64,000 nt of DNA, taken from NCBI GenBank assembly GCA_963920575.1, contig OY986971.1, forward strand, positions 26,199,537 to 26,263,536. The letters run 5' to 3'. Within the stretch, counting starts at the first letter, position 1; each line of letters begins with the position of its first letter. The translations under genes were made by a program, and so were the position numbers. This document shows positions 10,190-19,701 of this stretch, piece by piece. Source of the stretch: Narthecium ossifragum (lineage: Eukaryota; Streptophyta; Magnoliopsida; Dioscoreales; Nartheciaceae). The notes below the pieces were generated by a model. That model saw only the letters and a list, made by a program, of their open reading frames with translations, ran no database searches and was not told the DNA's origin.

Positions 10190-12322
10190 ATGAGCGGATT
10201 GGAGACCTCCTTGATGAATCCATTGGAGGATCCTGAGCTTGAGAAGAATTCTAGGCCTCGACTGCCGTCATTGAACGGCGACTTCGAGGGGTCGGGGGCT
10301 GGACTCGTAGCCCCCAAGGAATTGCGGGTGGCGGAGCCCCCCGATGTTGCGAAGCGCACTGGAGATGACGCTGACGTGGCGGAGAGGCCCGAGCCAATGA
10401 TGGAAGGGGAGGTCAAGAGATCGGACGGCCTGGAGCTGCCGCTTTCGGGCGCGGCAGCCGATTATTGCGCCGGCGAGGAGTTATCCAAGCTGATGGAGGC
10501 TGGAGAGAAGGAATCCGATGACTCGTATCCCCCGCTTTTGTCGGTAGAGAAGTTCGAGTCGGCTGGTGCTGGCGGGAAGAGAGCGGAGGAGGTAGGCGAT
10601 GATTGCGCGGCTGGAGGGACGGCCGAGGCGTCTAATACAGGCGAGATGAGATCGCAGGGCGCGGGCCAGCTGCCGCACCCCACACAAGGGGGCGAGGAGA
10701 ATCCCTTTGCTGCCAATGATGGAGGGGAGATAGCGTTGGCGGAGAAGGGTGGGGAGAGGAAGGTTGGAAGTCTTGTGGCAGCGGCAATGAAGAAGTTTGC
10801 CCCTCCAAGGTCTTCGAGCTATCATGGGGTCACTAAGTGAGTATCCAGGAGAGGAGTTTTGACGGGTTTCTTTGAGAAGTTCAGATTTTTACAGAGCCCA
10901 ACTTTGATTCAGTTGGATTGATATCAGTGTGCTTTTGTTAATCATTGGCCATTTGAATGTCTTTGTGATTGCAGGTTGAAATGGAGTGGAAAATTTGAGG
11001 CGCATTTGTGGGATAATACTAGCCAAGTGGAAGGCCGGAAGCGGAAGGGCAAGCATGGTATGAGATACATAATGCTTGACTTATTTGAGTTCCTTATGTC
11101 ATCCATCTGTTCAAGGCTTATATTGGCCTGCTATCATCGTTTCCAAGGCAATTTGTTGAGCTAATTTGAGGCAAAGTGCTTTGCTCATTTTGATGTTTCA
11201 TTCAGAAGAACTATTCTTAATTTCTGTCCTTGCAAGTTATTTCAAACATCTTCAACAAATAATGTCAAATTTTACTGTTTTGCTGATCTTTTCTTTGTGC
11301 TCTGCCTATGTTCTGTATCCTCCTTTTCCTGGTTCGCGTGTGCTGATGATTCTGTTTGCTGCTACCCATGGATTCGCTGCAATTACTTCAGTGTATTTAG
11401 GTAAGGTAGTTTGCACAATGATTGACCTGAAGCTAGTTTTGAATTGCTCGGAGCATTCTTGATGGTTTTTCTTTGTAATCCTGTTAGGCAGCTATGACAG
11501 TGAGGAGAAGGCCGCGAAGGCGCATGACCTTGCAGCTCTTAAATATTGGGGTCCAGGCCCAAATGCAAAACTAAATTTTGATGTAAGCAATTCTACCATC
11601 TAGATTGCATGTGCTTAGCTTTCACTAAACACATGGTATCTTCTGCAAGCTTGAATTTGTGGTTCACCTGTTTTATTTGATGTCTCAATAGGTTTCTAAT
11701 TATGAGAAAGAACTTGAGATAATGAAGACATTGTCTCCTGAGGAGTTTGTTGCCTATGTGAGGAGGTATGCTTCATAGATTACAATTGATGTAACTCGTA
11801 TCGCTAATAATTTTCACTCGTTTTTACCCCTCTTGCTGTGCATTCCTATGGCAGACAAAGTAGCTGTTTCTCACGAGGTGCTTCAATGTACAGAGGAGTG
11901 ACAAGGTGGGTTTTTTAATTTGATGGCTCTGCCAAGAGTCGGTTCATTTTTCCTAGCATGAACATGAGACCTGATTGAAAATCCCATTGTCTCTGTTCCA
12001 GAAGGCGCAAGGATGGTAAGTGGCAAGCTCGAATAGGTCGAGTTGGTGAGAGCAGGGATGTCAAAGATATCTACCTTGGAACTTTTGGTGAGCTTCCATA
12101 TGAACTATATAGTTGAAGCAAGTAATCCATCCTAATACTGAATTGGTGCATGTGTTTTTCTCTTAAATATACAAAGATACAGAAGAAGAAGCTGCAGAAG
12201 CTTATGATATAGCAGCCATTGAATTGCGAGGAAGGAACGCAGTGACGAATTTTGACATCAGTAACTACTATGAGGGAGGAAGTCTCAAGCGATTACAAGG
12301 GGTCTGCAAGGACGAGACTTAG
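10190..12322 (+). CDS. AP2-like double-AP2-domain transcription factor, copy 3
   Basis: A nuclear transcription factor of 396 residues. Exons: 10190-10836, 10975-11057, 11392-11400 (9-nt VYL micro-exon, flanked by ttcag and gtaagg), 11488-11582, 11692-11765, 11855-11905, 12002-12087 and 12177-12322. The start is the first ATG in the open frame. The N-terminal 215 residues are acidic and rich in Gly, Ala and Glu, and longer than in copies 1 and 2. AP2 domain 1 is the most divergent of the cluster: [21 protein letters not shown]...[22 protein letters not shown]. Domain 2 is closer to consensus, [20 protein letters not shown], but has three extra residues ([14 protein letters not shown]). It ends [18 protein letters not shown] plus a few residues. 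Part of this gene was copied to 19702-21580. Confidence 0.9.
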
Positions 12323-12744
12323 TGGGCCTTGCATTTTGAATTACTTTACTTTGTTAAGACATGTTTTGCTGATTTTTCAAGGAATTGTGGAGAGATATAG
12401 AAGATGAATACTTACAATTTTCTTGGGCCCTTATTACTAGAGGAGCTAACTGGAATTTTTTGGGTTTTCAGATTGTGTAACAGCAAGTTGTAAACTAGAT
12501 CAGGTCTCCTGGTTCATGACATGCGGAACTTTCTTTGCTTGTAACATTTCCTTGTAACTGAATATTCTGCAGCTAGTGTTCTACGGCTGCATCAATATGT
12601 TCATAATTGACCCATTTCCGTCAGATACTCTGCTTGTAATTGCTGGAAGAATATGTAGAGGCAACTTTGCTGGGTGTTGATGAGCAATGGAAACTTGTCC
12701 ATAGTTTTGTTAGCAGGTCTTGCTTGCTATTGCTATATAGGAAA

Positions 12745-12971
12745 TCCTCTGTTTGGTTGAGGGATAAGGGGGGATAACCCCACTTTATCCCCTCTTTATC
12801 TCCATTTTTTACCCAAATATCAAAAGTAATGATTACGGGGTTATCTCCATTCCACCTACCACCATCACTCAATTTTTTTTTATCCCCATTCTTTAACCCC
12901 ACTGTTTCTAACCCCATCTAACCCTATCCCCTCTTAACCCCACTTTTTCTAACCCCATACCAAACGGGGAC
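12745..12971. mobile_element. Tourist-like MITE downstream of AP2-like copy 3
   Basis: Imperfect terminal inverted repeats, ATCCTCTGTTTGGTTGAGGG at the left and the reverse complement AGTCCCCGTTTGGTATGGGG at the right, enclose an AT-rich core with repeated ACCCC words. The duplicated copy of this region at about 21385-21405 lacks the whole segment and so serves as an empty site, showing that the insertion postdates the duplication or was never copied. The target duplication is not clear. Confidence 0.75.
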
Positions 12972-13396
12972 TCTCCTGGCTGTTGATTCAGAAAAACATA
13001 CCATGAAATTATGGTTTCAAAGTACCATTTACTACACTGAATCAGGCTGCGTGATTCAGACACTCGCTTAGAGTAAATAGTTTCAGGAAAGGATATACAT
13101 CTGGGATCAGGTAATGGTACTCTTTGAAATATAGAAATTTGAAGCTGGTACTTTTCGAGGGAGGTATCAATGCACCGATAATTCGAACTGTTTACATAAA
13201 ATCTAGAGCAAGATGCATTTAGCCAAATGACATAACTTTGTGAACAACTTGCATTTGAAGGAAATCTCATGATTCCTGCATGCAACTCAGTCGCACGGAT
13301 TTCGTCATCAGCATTGCTTCCCTTCTTGCCATCCTCTGCCTTATCCTTGAACGTTCTGCCTATGTTATGCTTTGCTACAAAAACACCAACTCTGGT

Positions 13397-16008
13397 CTAT
13401 GCTTTATCTGAGCCTTCATCCACACTATCACTTGTGGTAGAGGTACTGCCACTGTGCTGTCCCTCTTGAGTTGTTCTTGGATGTCTGGAGAGGAGTTGTA
13501 GTGGCCAAGAATCCGATGGAGTTGGGTATCTGGCTTGCGGTCTTTTCACATGTGAAGGGGGCTTCGGTTGAGATGGCGCCGATCCTGCCTCGGCAACATA
13601 GGGCTGAAGGTCCTGATGGATAGGGAGAACATATACTGGCCCCAAAACTGATGGTTGTTGTGTCGACAACCCAGTGCTAGAGGGTTGAGGCGCGGCGGGA
13701 GGGGCTGCGTCAAGGCTGCTTTGCCACACAGGATTGGATTGCATCCTCTCATGCAATTCATTCCGTAGCTTTTCAATATCGGCTTCAAGAACTGAGTTCT
13801 CATCCATCAACTCGTTCTTCTCCACCATAACCTGCGCGAAACTCCAGGCTAGAAGATCAGAGCATAGCCGGCATGAGTTTTGGTAACAAAAACAAGCCAT
13901 CACATTAACATAGCCACAAAACCGCCTACGTTCACACATCCGAGCCATTAATTGTACCCATGCCAACCAACAATAGGCATGGAGATCACAGAATATGGTG
14001 AGCACATACAAAAGGTGAGCATAAAATTATGTATAAATCCTTTGTTCAATAAACTTGAAGAGATCCTCCCTCGACATTTCTCTTCCAAGCTGAAAATAAC
14101 CTGATAAAACATACGGGTTGCAGGCCAAGGAGATTAGACATGGGTGTTTGGATTGGGTCTAGTTTGGGTCCTACCGTTTCTCCATACTACCATTATGCCA
14201 ACGGATGAGATCTAAACATATCTCACCCAACAGTTTATATCATAAATAACATACTGACTGAGATTTTGATGTTAATGATCTCAACTGCTGGATGAGCGTT
14301 GGTATGATGGTAGTATGGAGAAACTGGTAGTACCCAAACAAAATTACGTTTGGATTTGGAACTTACATAGCGTGATTCAGTTACCAAAGCAGCATTTTCC
14401 TTTCTGAGCGTTTCCACCTGGGCAGAAAGATCCCGCAGTAATCGAGCTGTATCGCTCAAAATAGAGGCTTTTCCATTATTCTGTTTAGATGGTTCTGTAT
14501 AACCATGCAGTATAGTCAGCAAAGATGACCTATATCAATAGAGATAACAGTACACAGTATACTAAAGGAAATATCTCCGTTACTTCAGGATATATGCACC
14601 TACGGAGAATGTCCACAAATCACACCACCTAAAAATGAAACTTAGGCAGTTAAGACTATCCTTTTTATTAAAACTAAAGCCTAGTGGTTCCCTAACAAAA
14701 TAGAATGCCTAAGTGTTGTTATCAAGACGCAATGATTTCACATGGAAATTTGTTTACTTTGAGAAGCATCTCCTGTCTAAAGAATCCCACAGGTATTCAT
14801 GCTAGCGTTGTTTCAAGTCAAACTATATGTGCCACCGATCGTGCTAAAGCAATTCCACTGAATTTCACAGTCTTAAAAACTAAATCTCCAAAAGGCTCAT
14901 ATCCTATCCAGCAAGAGAAAGGAAAACAACCTATAACTTTTCCAAAGTTTTGAGTGGAAACATGTTAACTAATCAATTTCTAAAAAGTTGTCGATCACAA
15001 AGTGCCCACAAATGCAGCTATATATAGAACGGGATCAAGAAGTAAAATCCCAAAAAGTAGTACCAAAAAGTAACTGTAAATGAAAATTATTGTTCTCATT
15101 CCAAATTTAGAGGGGCTCTTTTCAAAAACAAAAAAAAGGGGCTCTTCACTGTAGCTATCCTACACAAAAAGCACTTTTCAAATCACAGGAAAGTCTGAAA
15201 GACAGGAATGCCAGAAAAAGATACATACCGAGTGCATTACCCAACTCAAGGAAAAGGTCATTAAGATGTTCACGTTTCAGTCTCTCCCTCTCAGCCTTGT
15301 GTATTTTCTTAGGAACTTTACACTGATTTTTTCTGTTGGATACCAACCTGCATCACATAAACACAAATAGTTAACTTAAAAGGTCTCATTAGAAGTTGGA
15401 AAAAACCAGAGGATGTGCAAAAGGGGTGAAAACCAAAAGAACATCAAGTTTTTGGAACTCTAAAAATAATAACGGCATCATTAGAACATTACAAAGGTGC
15501 AAGATCACTTTATTTTGCTCTTTTCTGTGCCATTTAATGTGTACTTTAAATATTTTTGTGAAAACATATTCTGGTCTAAAACTCGGGTGGCAACCATGAT
15601 GCTTAACAATAGGTAATTAGGTATGTTCATGGCACTGCTAGAGGTATATCAAATGCCAGAAAAGAGATTCCCCGCTAATTAAAGTGAGGACTAACACAAA
15701 CGGGCACAAGTGTATTATAACTGAACAATAAATCTCAAGGGGTCACCTGTGACAAGGCCAAATCAACCATTCCACACATCATTCTCATTCTGCCTCATTT
15801 ACATATTTGATCAATTGGCAAACTATCTTCTAAGCAAAGCAACTACTCAAGATCGTGGATTGTAACAAATGCAAATTAGTACATATCACGGATGCTTTCC
15901 TAACAAAAAATTCCAAATTGAGATGAAAATCCTTTAGAATGACAACAAAAGGAACCTAACTTACCCTCCAACCGGCTTCTCTATAACAACATTAGCTTCA
16001 TTGGCCAT
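13397..16008 (-). CDS. PYE: PYE/IRO3-type bHLH transcription factor
   Basis: Exons (minus strand): 16008-15965, 15347-15229, 14494-14367 and 13831-13397, giving 241 residues. The start ATG at 16008 begins MANEANVVIEKPVGG. The basic helix-loop-helix lies at about residues 20-85: KVPKKIHKAERERLKREHLN, DLFLELGNAL, then the loop QNNGKASIL and second helix DTARLLRDLSAQVE. A coiled-coil follows (ETLRKENAALV...VEKNELMDENSVLEADIEKL). The Pro-rich tail includes VLPIHQD and RYPTPSDSW, both matching what I know of Arabidopsis POPEYE (bHLH47) and rice IRO3. Known role of the family: iron-deficiency-responsive repressors that hold back iron transport and storage genes, dimerising with other bHLH factors. 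A fold-back element sits in its third intron. It faces away from the PPR gene at 17138 across about 1.1 kb. Confidence 0.9.
14157..14344. mobile_element. Fold-back MITE-like inverted repeat in the third intron of the PYE-like gene
   Basis: Two arms of about 45 bp, 14160-14204 and 14297-14342, are near-perfect reverse complements: both contain ATACTACCAT or its complement ATGGTAGTAT and end in GTTTGGG/CCCAAAC. The spacer is about 90 bp. In an intron transcript this would form a long hairpin. No convincing target duplication was found. Confidence 0.75.
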
Positions 16009-17137
16009 GGAAGAAGGGTCCTCAGAAACCATGCCCAGCCCAACTTTACAGCAACTGCGTCACCTCAAGTTCTACTTAGATTCAGGACCAATACAAAACC
16101 AACGAATAAGACTCAGAAAACCACATGAATTAGTAAAACATTATAAAAGCAATAACAGCAAGCACCTTAAATCTCTGCTCTAACTTCACAAAGTTTGAAC
16201 AGCTAAGGGACATAAATGCTTCTTAATTCTCCAAAAATTTGCATCAACAAAAAAAAAGCGTAAATTGACTGAAAACATCAAAGACAATAAACACTAAAGG
16301 AACTATTTCACACGAAATAAAACACCATAACCGCAAAAACCCAACCAAATCCGGCCAAAGCAACAAATCGAAAACCAAAAGAAACAAAACCCATATTTGA
16401 TTTCCATCTGATTACAGCACAACACAGACAAACCCAACCCATCACGAACCAAATCAAGAAGAAAGCTCACGAGATCTCCAAAACCCATAAAAAAAAATCG
16501 GATTTTTAGACGAAAAAGATCATTTTTACGGGATGGATTACCTCAAAGAGCTTCTTTGCAGATCGATCCTTAGAGAGAAGAGAAGAGAAAAGTTGGGGTC
16601 TTGTTTAGGTGGGATCCGGGGGGTGTTCGTTTGCATATCTCTCCCTTTGGGAGGGCGAGGAGACGTGGATTTATTTCGCTATCGGGTGAGAATAGCAACG
16701 AGACGCCCACGCTCCCGCGTGTGGCCAGCACCCTCCTCTCGGTTGGACCAGCTCCTCCATGCGTGTGCTCACACGTGCCAATCTCCACCGGGCCCCACAA
16801 ACTAGTTCTATAGTTCATCATCTCTTTCTTTCATCGTTCCCATATCATATCATTAATAGCAGCACATCGGGGCGATTCCTCGTCTCTCTCGCGATCCACC
16901 GCCTTGTTCTCTCTCTCTCTCTCTCTCTCAGTCCGCCCCCACCTCCGATGCTTCCAGTTCTCATGAAACTCCTCCGTTTCATCGCGAAACCTCCTCCTCC
17001 GATGAAAACTTCACCGACTCCCTCTCTCTCTCGTCACACCTTGCCGACCGGCAACTAGATCGGCACCGACGTCGCCGGCGGCGATTGCCGTGCCGGCCGG
17101 AGGAGGCCGGCACGGCAATCCTTGCTTGATACATCCT
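16009..17137. promoter_or_regulatory. Divergent intergenic region between the PYE-like and PPR genes
   Basis: The two genes point away from each other from this 1.1-kb segment. It contains the probable non-coding first exon and leader of the bHLH gene (about 16500-16620, minus) and a CT microsatellite at about 16908-16929 just upstream of the PPR leader. No specific iron-response element could be assigned by eye. Confidence 0.45.
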
Positions 17138-19603
17138 ATGAGACAATTAAAACCGAATGTTCTTCCCGCCATCAACTACCTCACTGGGAAGCCAATACCT
17201 CCCAAACTACCCTTTAAACCTCCACCGTCTAAAGCCCACCCGGATGCCCAAATGATCAAAACTGGCTTTGATCTCCAGACCTACCATTCCAACCAGCTCA
17301 TAGACTCGTTGATCGGCTATGGAGATCTCACCGGAGCCCGTAAAGTGTTTGATGAAATGCCTCTTAGGAACACCATGACTGTTAACCGGATGATGTCCGG
17401 CTATGCCAAGTTTGGCGACGTCGACGAAGCACGGCAACTGTTTGATGACATGAATGAACGCAGCAAGGTCTCGTGGACGATCATGATCGGTGCCTACTCA
17501 AAGTTGGAACAATCTCAGGAGGCATTTGCGGTCTTTCAGGAGATGTTGAGGTACGGCGAGCAGGTGGATCATGTGGCAGTGGCAACATTGCTAAGCGCAT
17601 GCAATGATCCTGATGCTTCAAGTTGGCCAGTTCAGGTGCATGCCCACGTCGCAAAATTGGGATTTGGGACGACCCTTTTGGTATGCAACACTCTGGTGGA
17701 TTCCTTCTGCAAGTGTGGCTCGACGGCCATGGCTCGACGGCTGTTTGATGAGATGCCGAAGAGGGATACCGTTAGTTATAATGCCATGTTGCAAGGTTAC
17801 ACAAAAGAAGGATTTTATACAGAGGTCTTGGAACTTTTTGTGGAGATGAGAGAGTTGGGTTTGAAGCCCTCCCAATTCACCTTCTCCGGTGTTCTGAGCA
17901 CTGCCACTGGAGTTGGCGATCTTGGTTTCGGCCAGCAGATTCATGGCCTTGTTATCAAGACGAACTATGGGTGGAATGTGTTCGTGAATAACTCTCTGTT
18001 GGATTTCTACTCAAAATCTGATCGCCTGGCTGAAGCAGAGATGCTCTTCAATGAGATGCCGGAGAGAGACAACGTTTCTTACAATGTGATGGTTTCGGCA
18101 TACGCTTGGGATGCTCAAACCGAAGAGTTTCTTGAGCTTCTGCAAGAGATGGAATTATTAGGTTTCGATCGTAAGCAATTTCCTTTCACCAGTTTGTTGA
18201 GTGTTGCAGGGACACTGCCATGCTTAAAAATGGGCAGGCAGATCCATGCTCAAGTGATTTTGATGGGTTTAGCAGAGGACAATCTTGTGAGCAACGCCCT
18301 CGTTGACATGTATGCCAAATGTGGTCATTTGGAGAAGGCCAGGATGATCTTTGGAGGTGAAACTAATGGCAACATTGTCTCATGGACAGCCATGATCTCA
18401 GGGTTTATCCAGAATGGACTCTATGAGGAAGCATTGAGGCTATTCTGTGAGATGAGAAGGGCGGCGGGCTTATCCCCGGATCGTGCAACCTTCTCTGCTG
18501 TCGTAAGTGCATCGGCGAGTTTGGCTTTACTCGAGCTAGGGAGGCAGCTGCATTCATACATTATCAGGTTCGGATACTTCTCGAGTGTGTTCTCTGGTTG
18601 TGCTCTTCTCAACATGTATGCAAAGTGCGGATACCTTGCTGACGCTGTTCACGTTTTCGAAGAGATGCCGGACAAGAACATAGTATCTTGTAACGCGATG
18701 ATTTCTGCTTATGCACAAAATGGTCAGGGAAGGAATGCTCTTAGATTGTTCGAAAACATGCTCCAAGGCGGTTTCCGGCCAGATTCAGCAACATTCCTCA
18801 GTGTCCTTTCGGCATGCAGCCATAGTGGGCTTGTAGAAGAAGGGTCGAAGTACTTTGATTCTATGACCATATCGTATATGTTGCAACCTAAGATGGGACA
18901 CTATGCTTGTGTGATAGACATACTAGGCCGTGCCGGCCGTCTGGCTGAGACAGAGGAGTTGATTTCTAGGATGCCGTATGAGGCTGACGAGACAATTTGG
19001 TGTTCAGTATTGAATTCGTGCAGAATCCACAAGAACGAAGAATTGGCGAAGCGAGCAGCCGAGAAGCTGTTCAGAATGGAGCTCAGAGATGCTGCTCCAT
19101 ACATCATACTGTCCAACGTCTACTCAGGAGCTGGCCGCTGGGAAGACGCAGCAATGGTGAAGAAGATGATGAGGGATCGCGGCGTGAAGAAGGAACTGGC
19201 TTATAGCTGGATAGAAATCAAAGGGAAAATCTACACATTCTCGTCGAATGACATGAATATTCCACAAATAATTGAGATCAAAGCAGTTCTGGAGGAGTTG
19301 AGTGAGGAGATGGAGAAGGCAGGCTACAAGACTGATGCTAGTTGTGCTCTTCACAATGTTGGGGAAGAGATGAAGGTGGAGTCTTTGAGGTCTCACAGTG
19401 AGAGGTTAGCGATAGGTTTCGCATTGCTGAATACTACGCCAGGAACGCCCATAAGGGTGATGAAGAACCTACGGACGTGCACCGATTGCCATAGTGCTAT
19501 CAAGGTGATGTCCAGGATTGTGAGAAGGGAGATCATAGTCAGAGATTTGAGCAGATTTCATCATTTTAGGGATGGATTTTGTTCGTGTGGAGATTACTGG
19601 TGA
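17138..19603 (+). CDS. DYW-class pentatricopeptide repeat protein (organelle RNA editing factor)
   Basis: A single uninterrupted frame of 821 residues from the first in-frame ATG (17138). Upstream in-frame codons to 17090 contain no ATG. PPR motifs of the P, L and S types run from about residue 50 to 600 (for example ARKVFDEMPLRNTMTVN, EARQLFDDM, VSWTAMISGF). They are followed by E/E+ regions (WCSVLNSCRIHKN, YILSNVYSGAGRW) and a DYW deaminase-like domain from about residue 725. The zinc and active-site residues are visible: HSERLA (HxE), CTDCH (CxxC), and the final FCSCGDYW. Family knowledge: such proteins bind specific organelle transcripts and direct C-to-U editing in mitochondria or chloroplasts. 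The ordering and wording resemble the 825-residue Arabidopsis protein annotated as At2g01510, from memory. The target site cannot be read from sequence. The stop lies only 100 bp before a duplicated AP2-like fragment. Confidence 0.93.
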   Translation: MRQLKPNVLPAINYLTGKPIPPKLPFKPPPSKAHPDAQMIKTGFDLQTYHSNQLIDSLIGYGDLTGARKVFDEMPLRNTMTVNRMMSGYAKFGDVDEARQLFDDMNERSKVSWTIMIGAYSKLEQSQEAFAVFQEMLRYGEQVDHVAVATLLSACNDPDASSWPVQVHAHVAKLGFGTTLLVCNTLVDSFCKCGSTAMARRLFDEMPKRDTVSYNAMLQGYTKEGFYTEVLELFVEMRELGLKPSQFTFSGVLSTATGVGDLGFGQQIHGLVIKTNYGWNVFVNNSLLDFYSKSDRLAEAEMLFNEMPERDNVSYNVMVSAYAWDAQTEEFLELLQEMELLGFDRKQFPFTSLLSVAGTLPCLKMGRQIHAQVILMGLAEDNLVSNALVDMYAKCGHLEKARMIFGGETNGNIVSWTAMISGFIQNGLYEEALRLFCEMRRAAGLSPDRATFSAVVSASASLALLELGRQLHSYIIRFGYFSSVFSGCALLNMYAKCGYLADAVHVFEEMPDKNIVSCNAMISAYAQNGQGRNALRLFENMLQGGFRPDSATFLSVLSACSHSGLVEEGSKYFDSMTISYMLQPKMGHYACVIDILGRAGRLAETEELISRMPYEADETIWCSVLNSCRIHKNEELAKRAAEKLFRMELRDAAPYIILSNVYSGAGRWEDAAMVKKMMRDRGVKKELAYSWIEIKGKIYTFSSNDMNIPQIIEIKAVLEELSEEMEKAGYKTDASCALHNVGEEMKVESLRSHSERLAIGFALLNTTPGTPIRVMKNLRTCTDCHSAIKVMSRIVRREIIVRDLSRFHHFRDGFCSCGDYW

Positions 19604-19701
19604 CTTGCTCAGTTAGATGTCTATAAAATTTCTATTGGGATTGGGAGAACAAAGGATGACTATCACAGAAAGAGTTTTTTAAGGTAAGGTGGTTTTCACA
19701 A

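Noticed and set aside
10048..10825. Minus-strand frames opposite AP2-like copy 3 exon 1
   Set aside because: Shadows of the GC-rich coding exon on the other strand.
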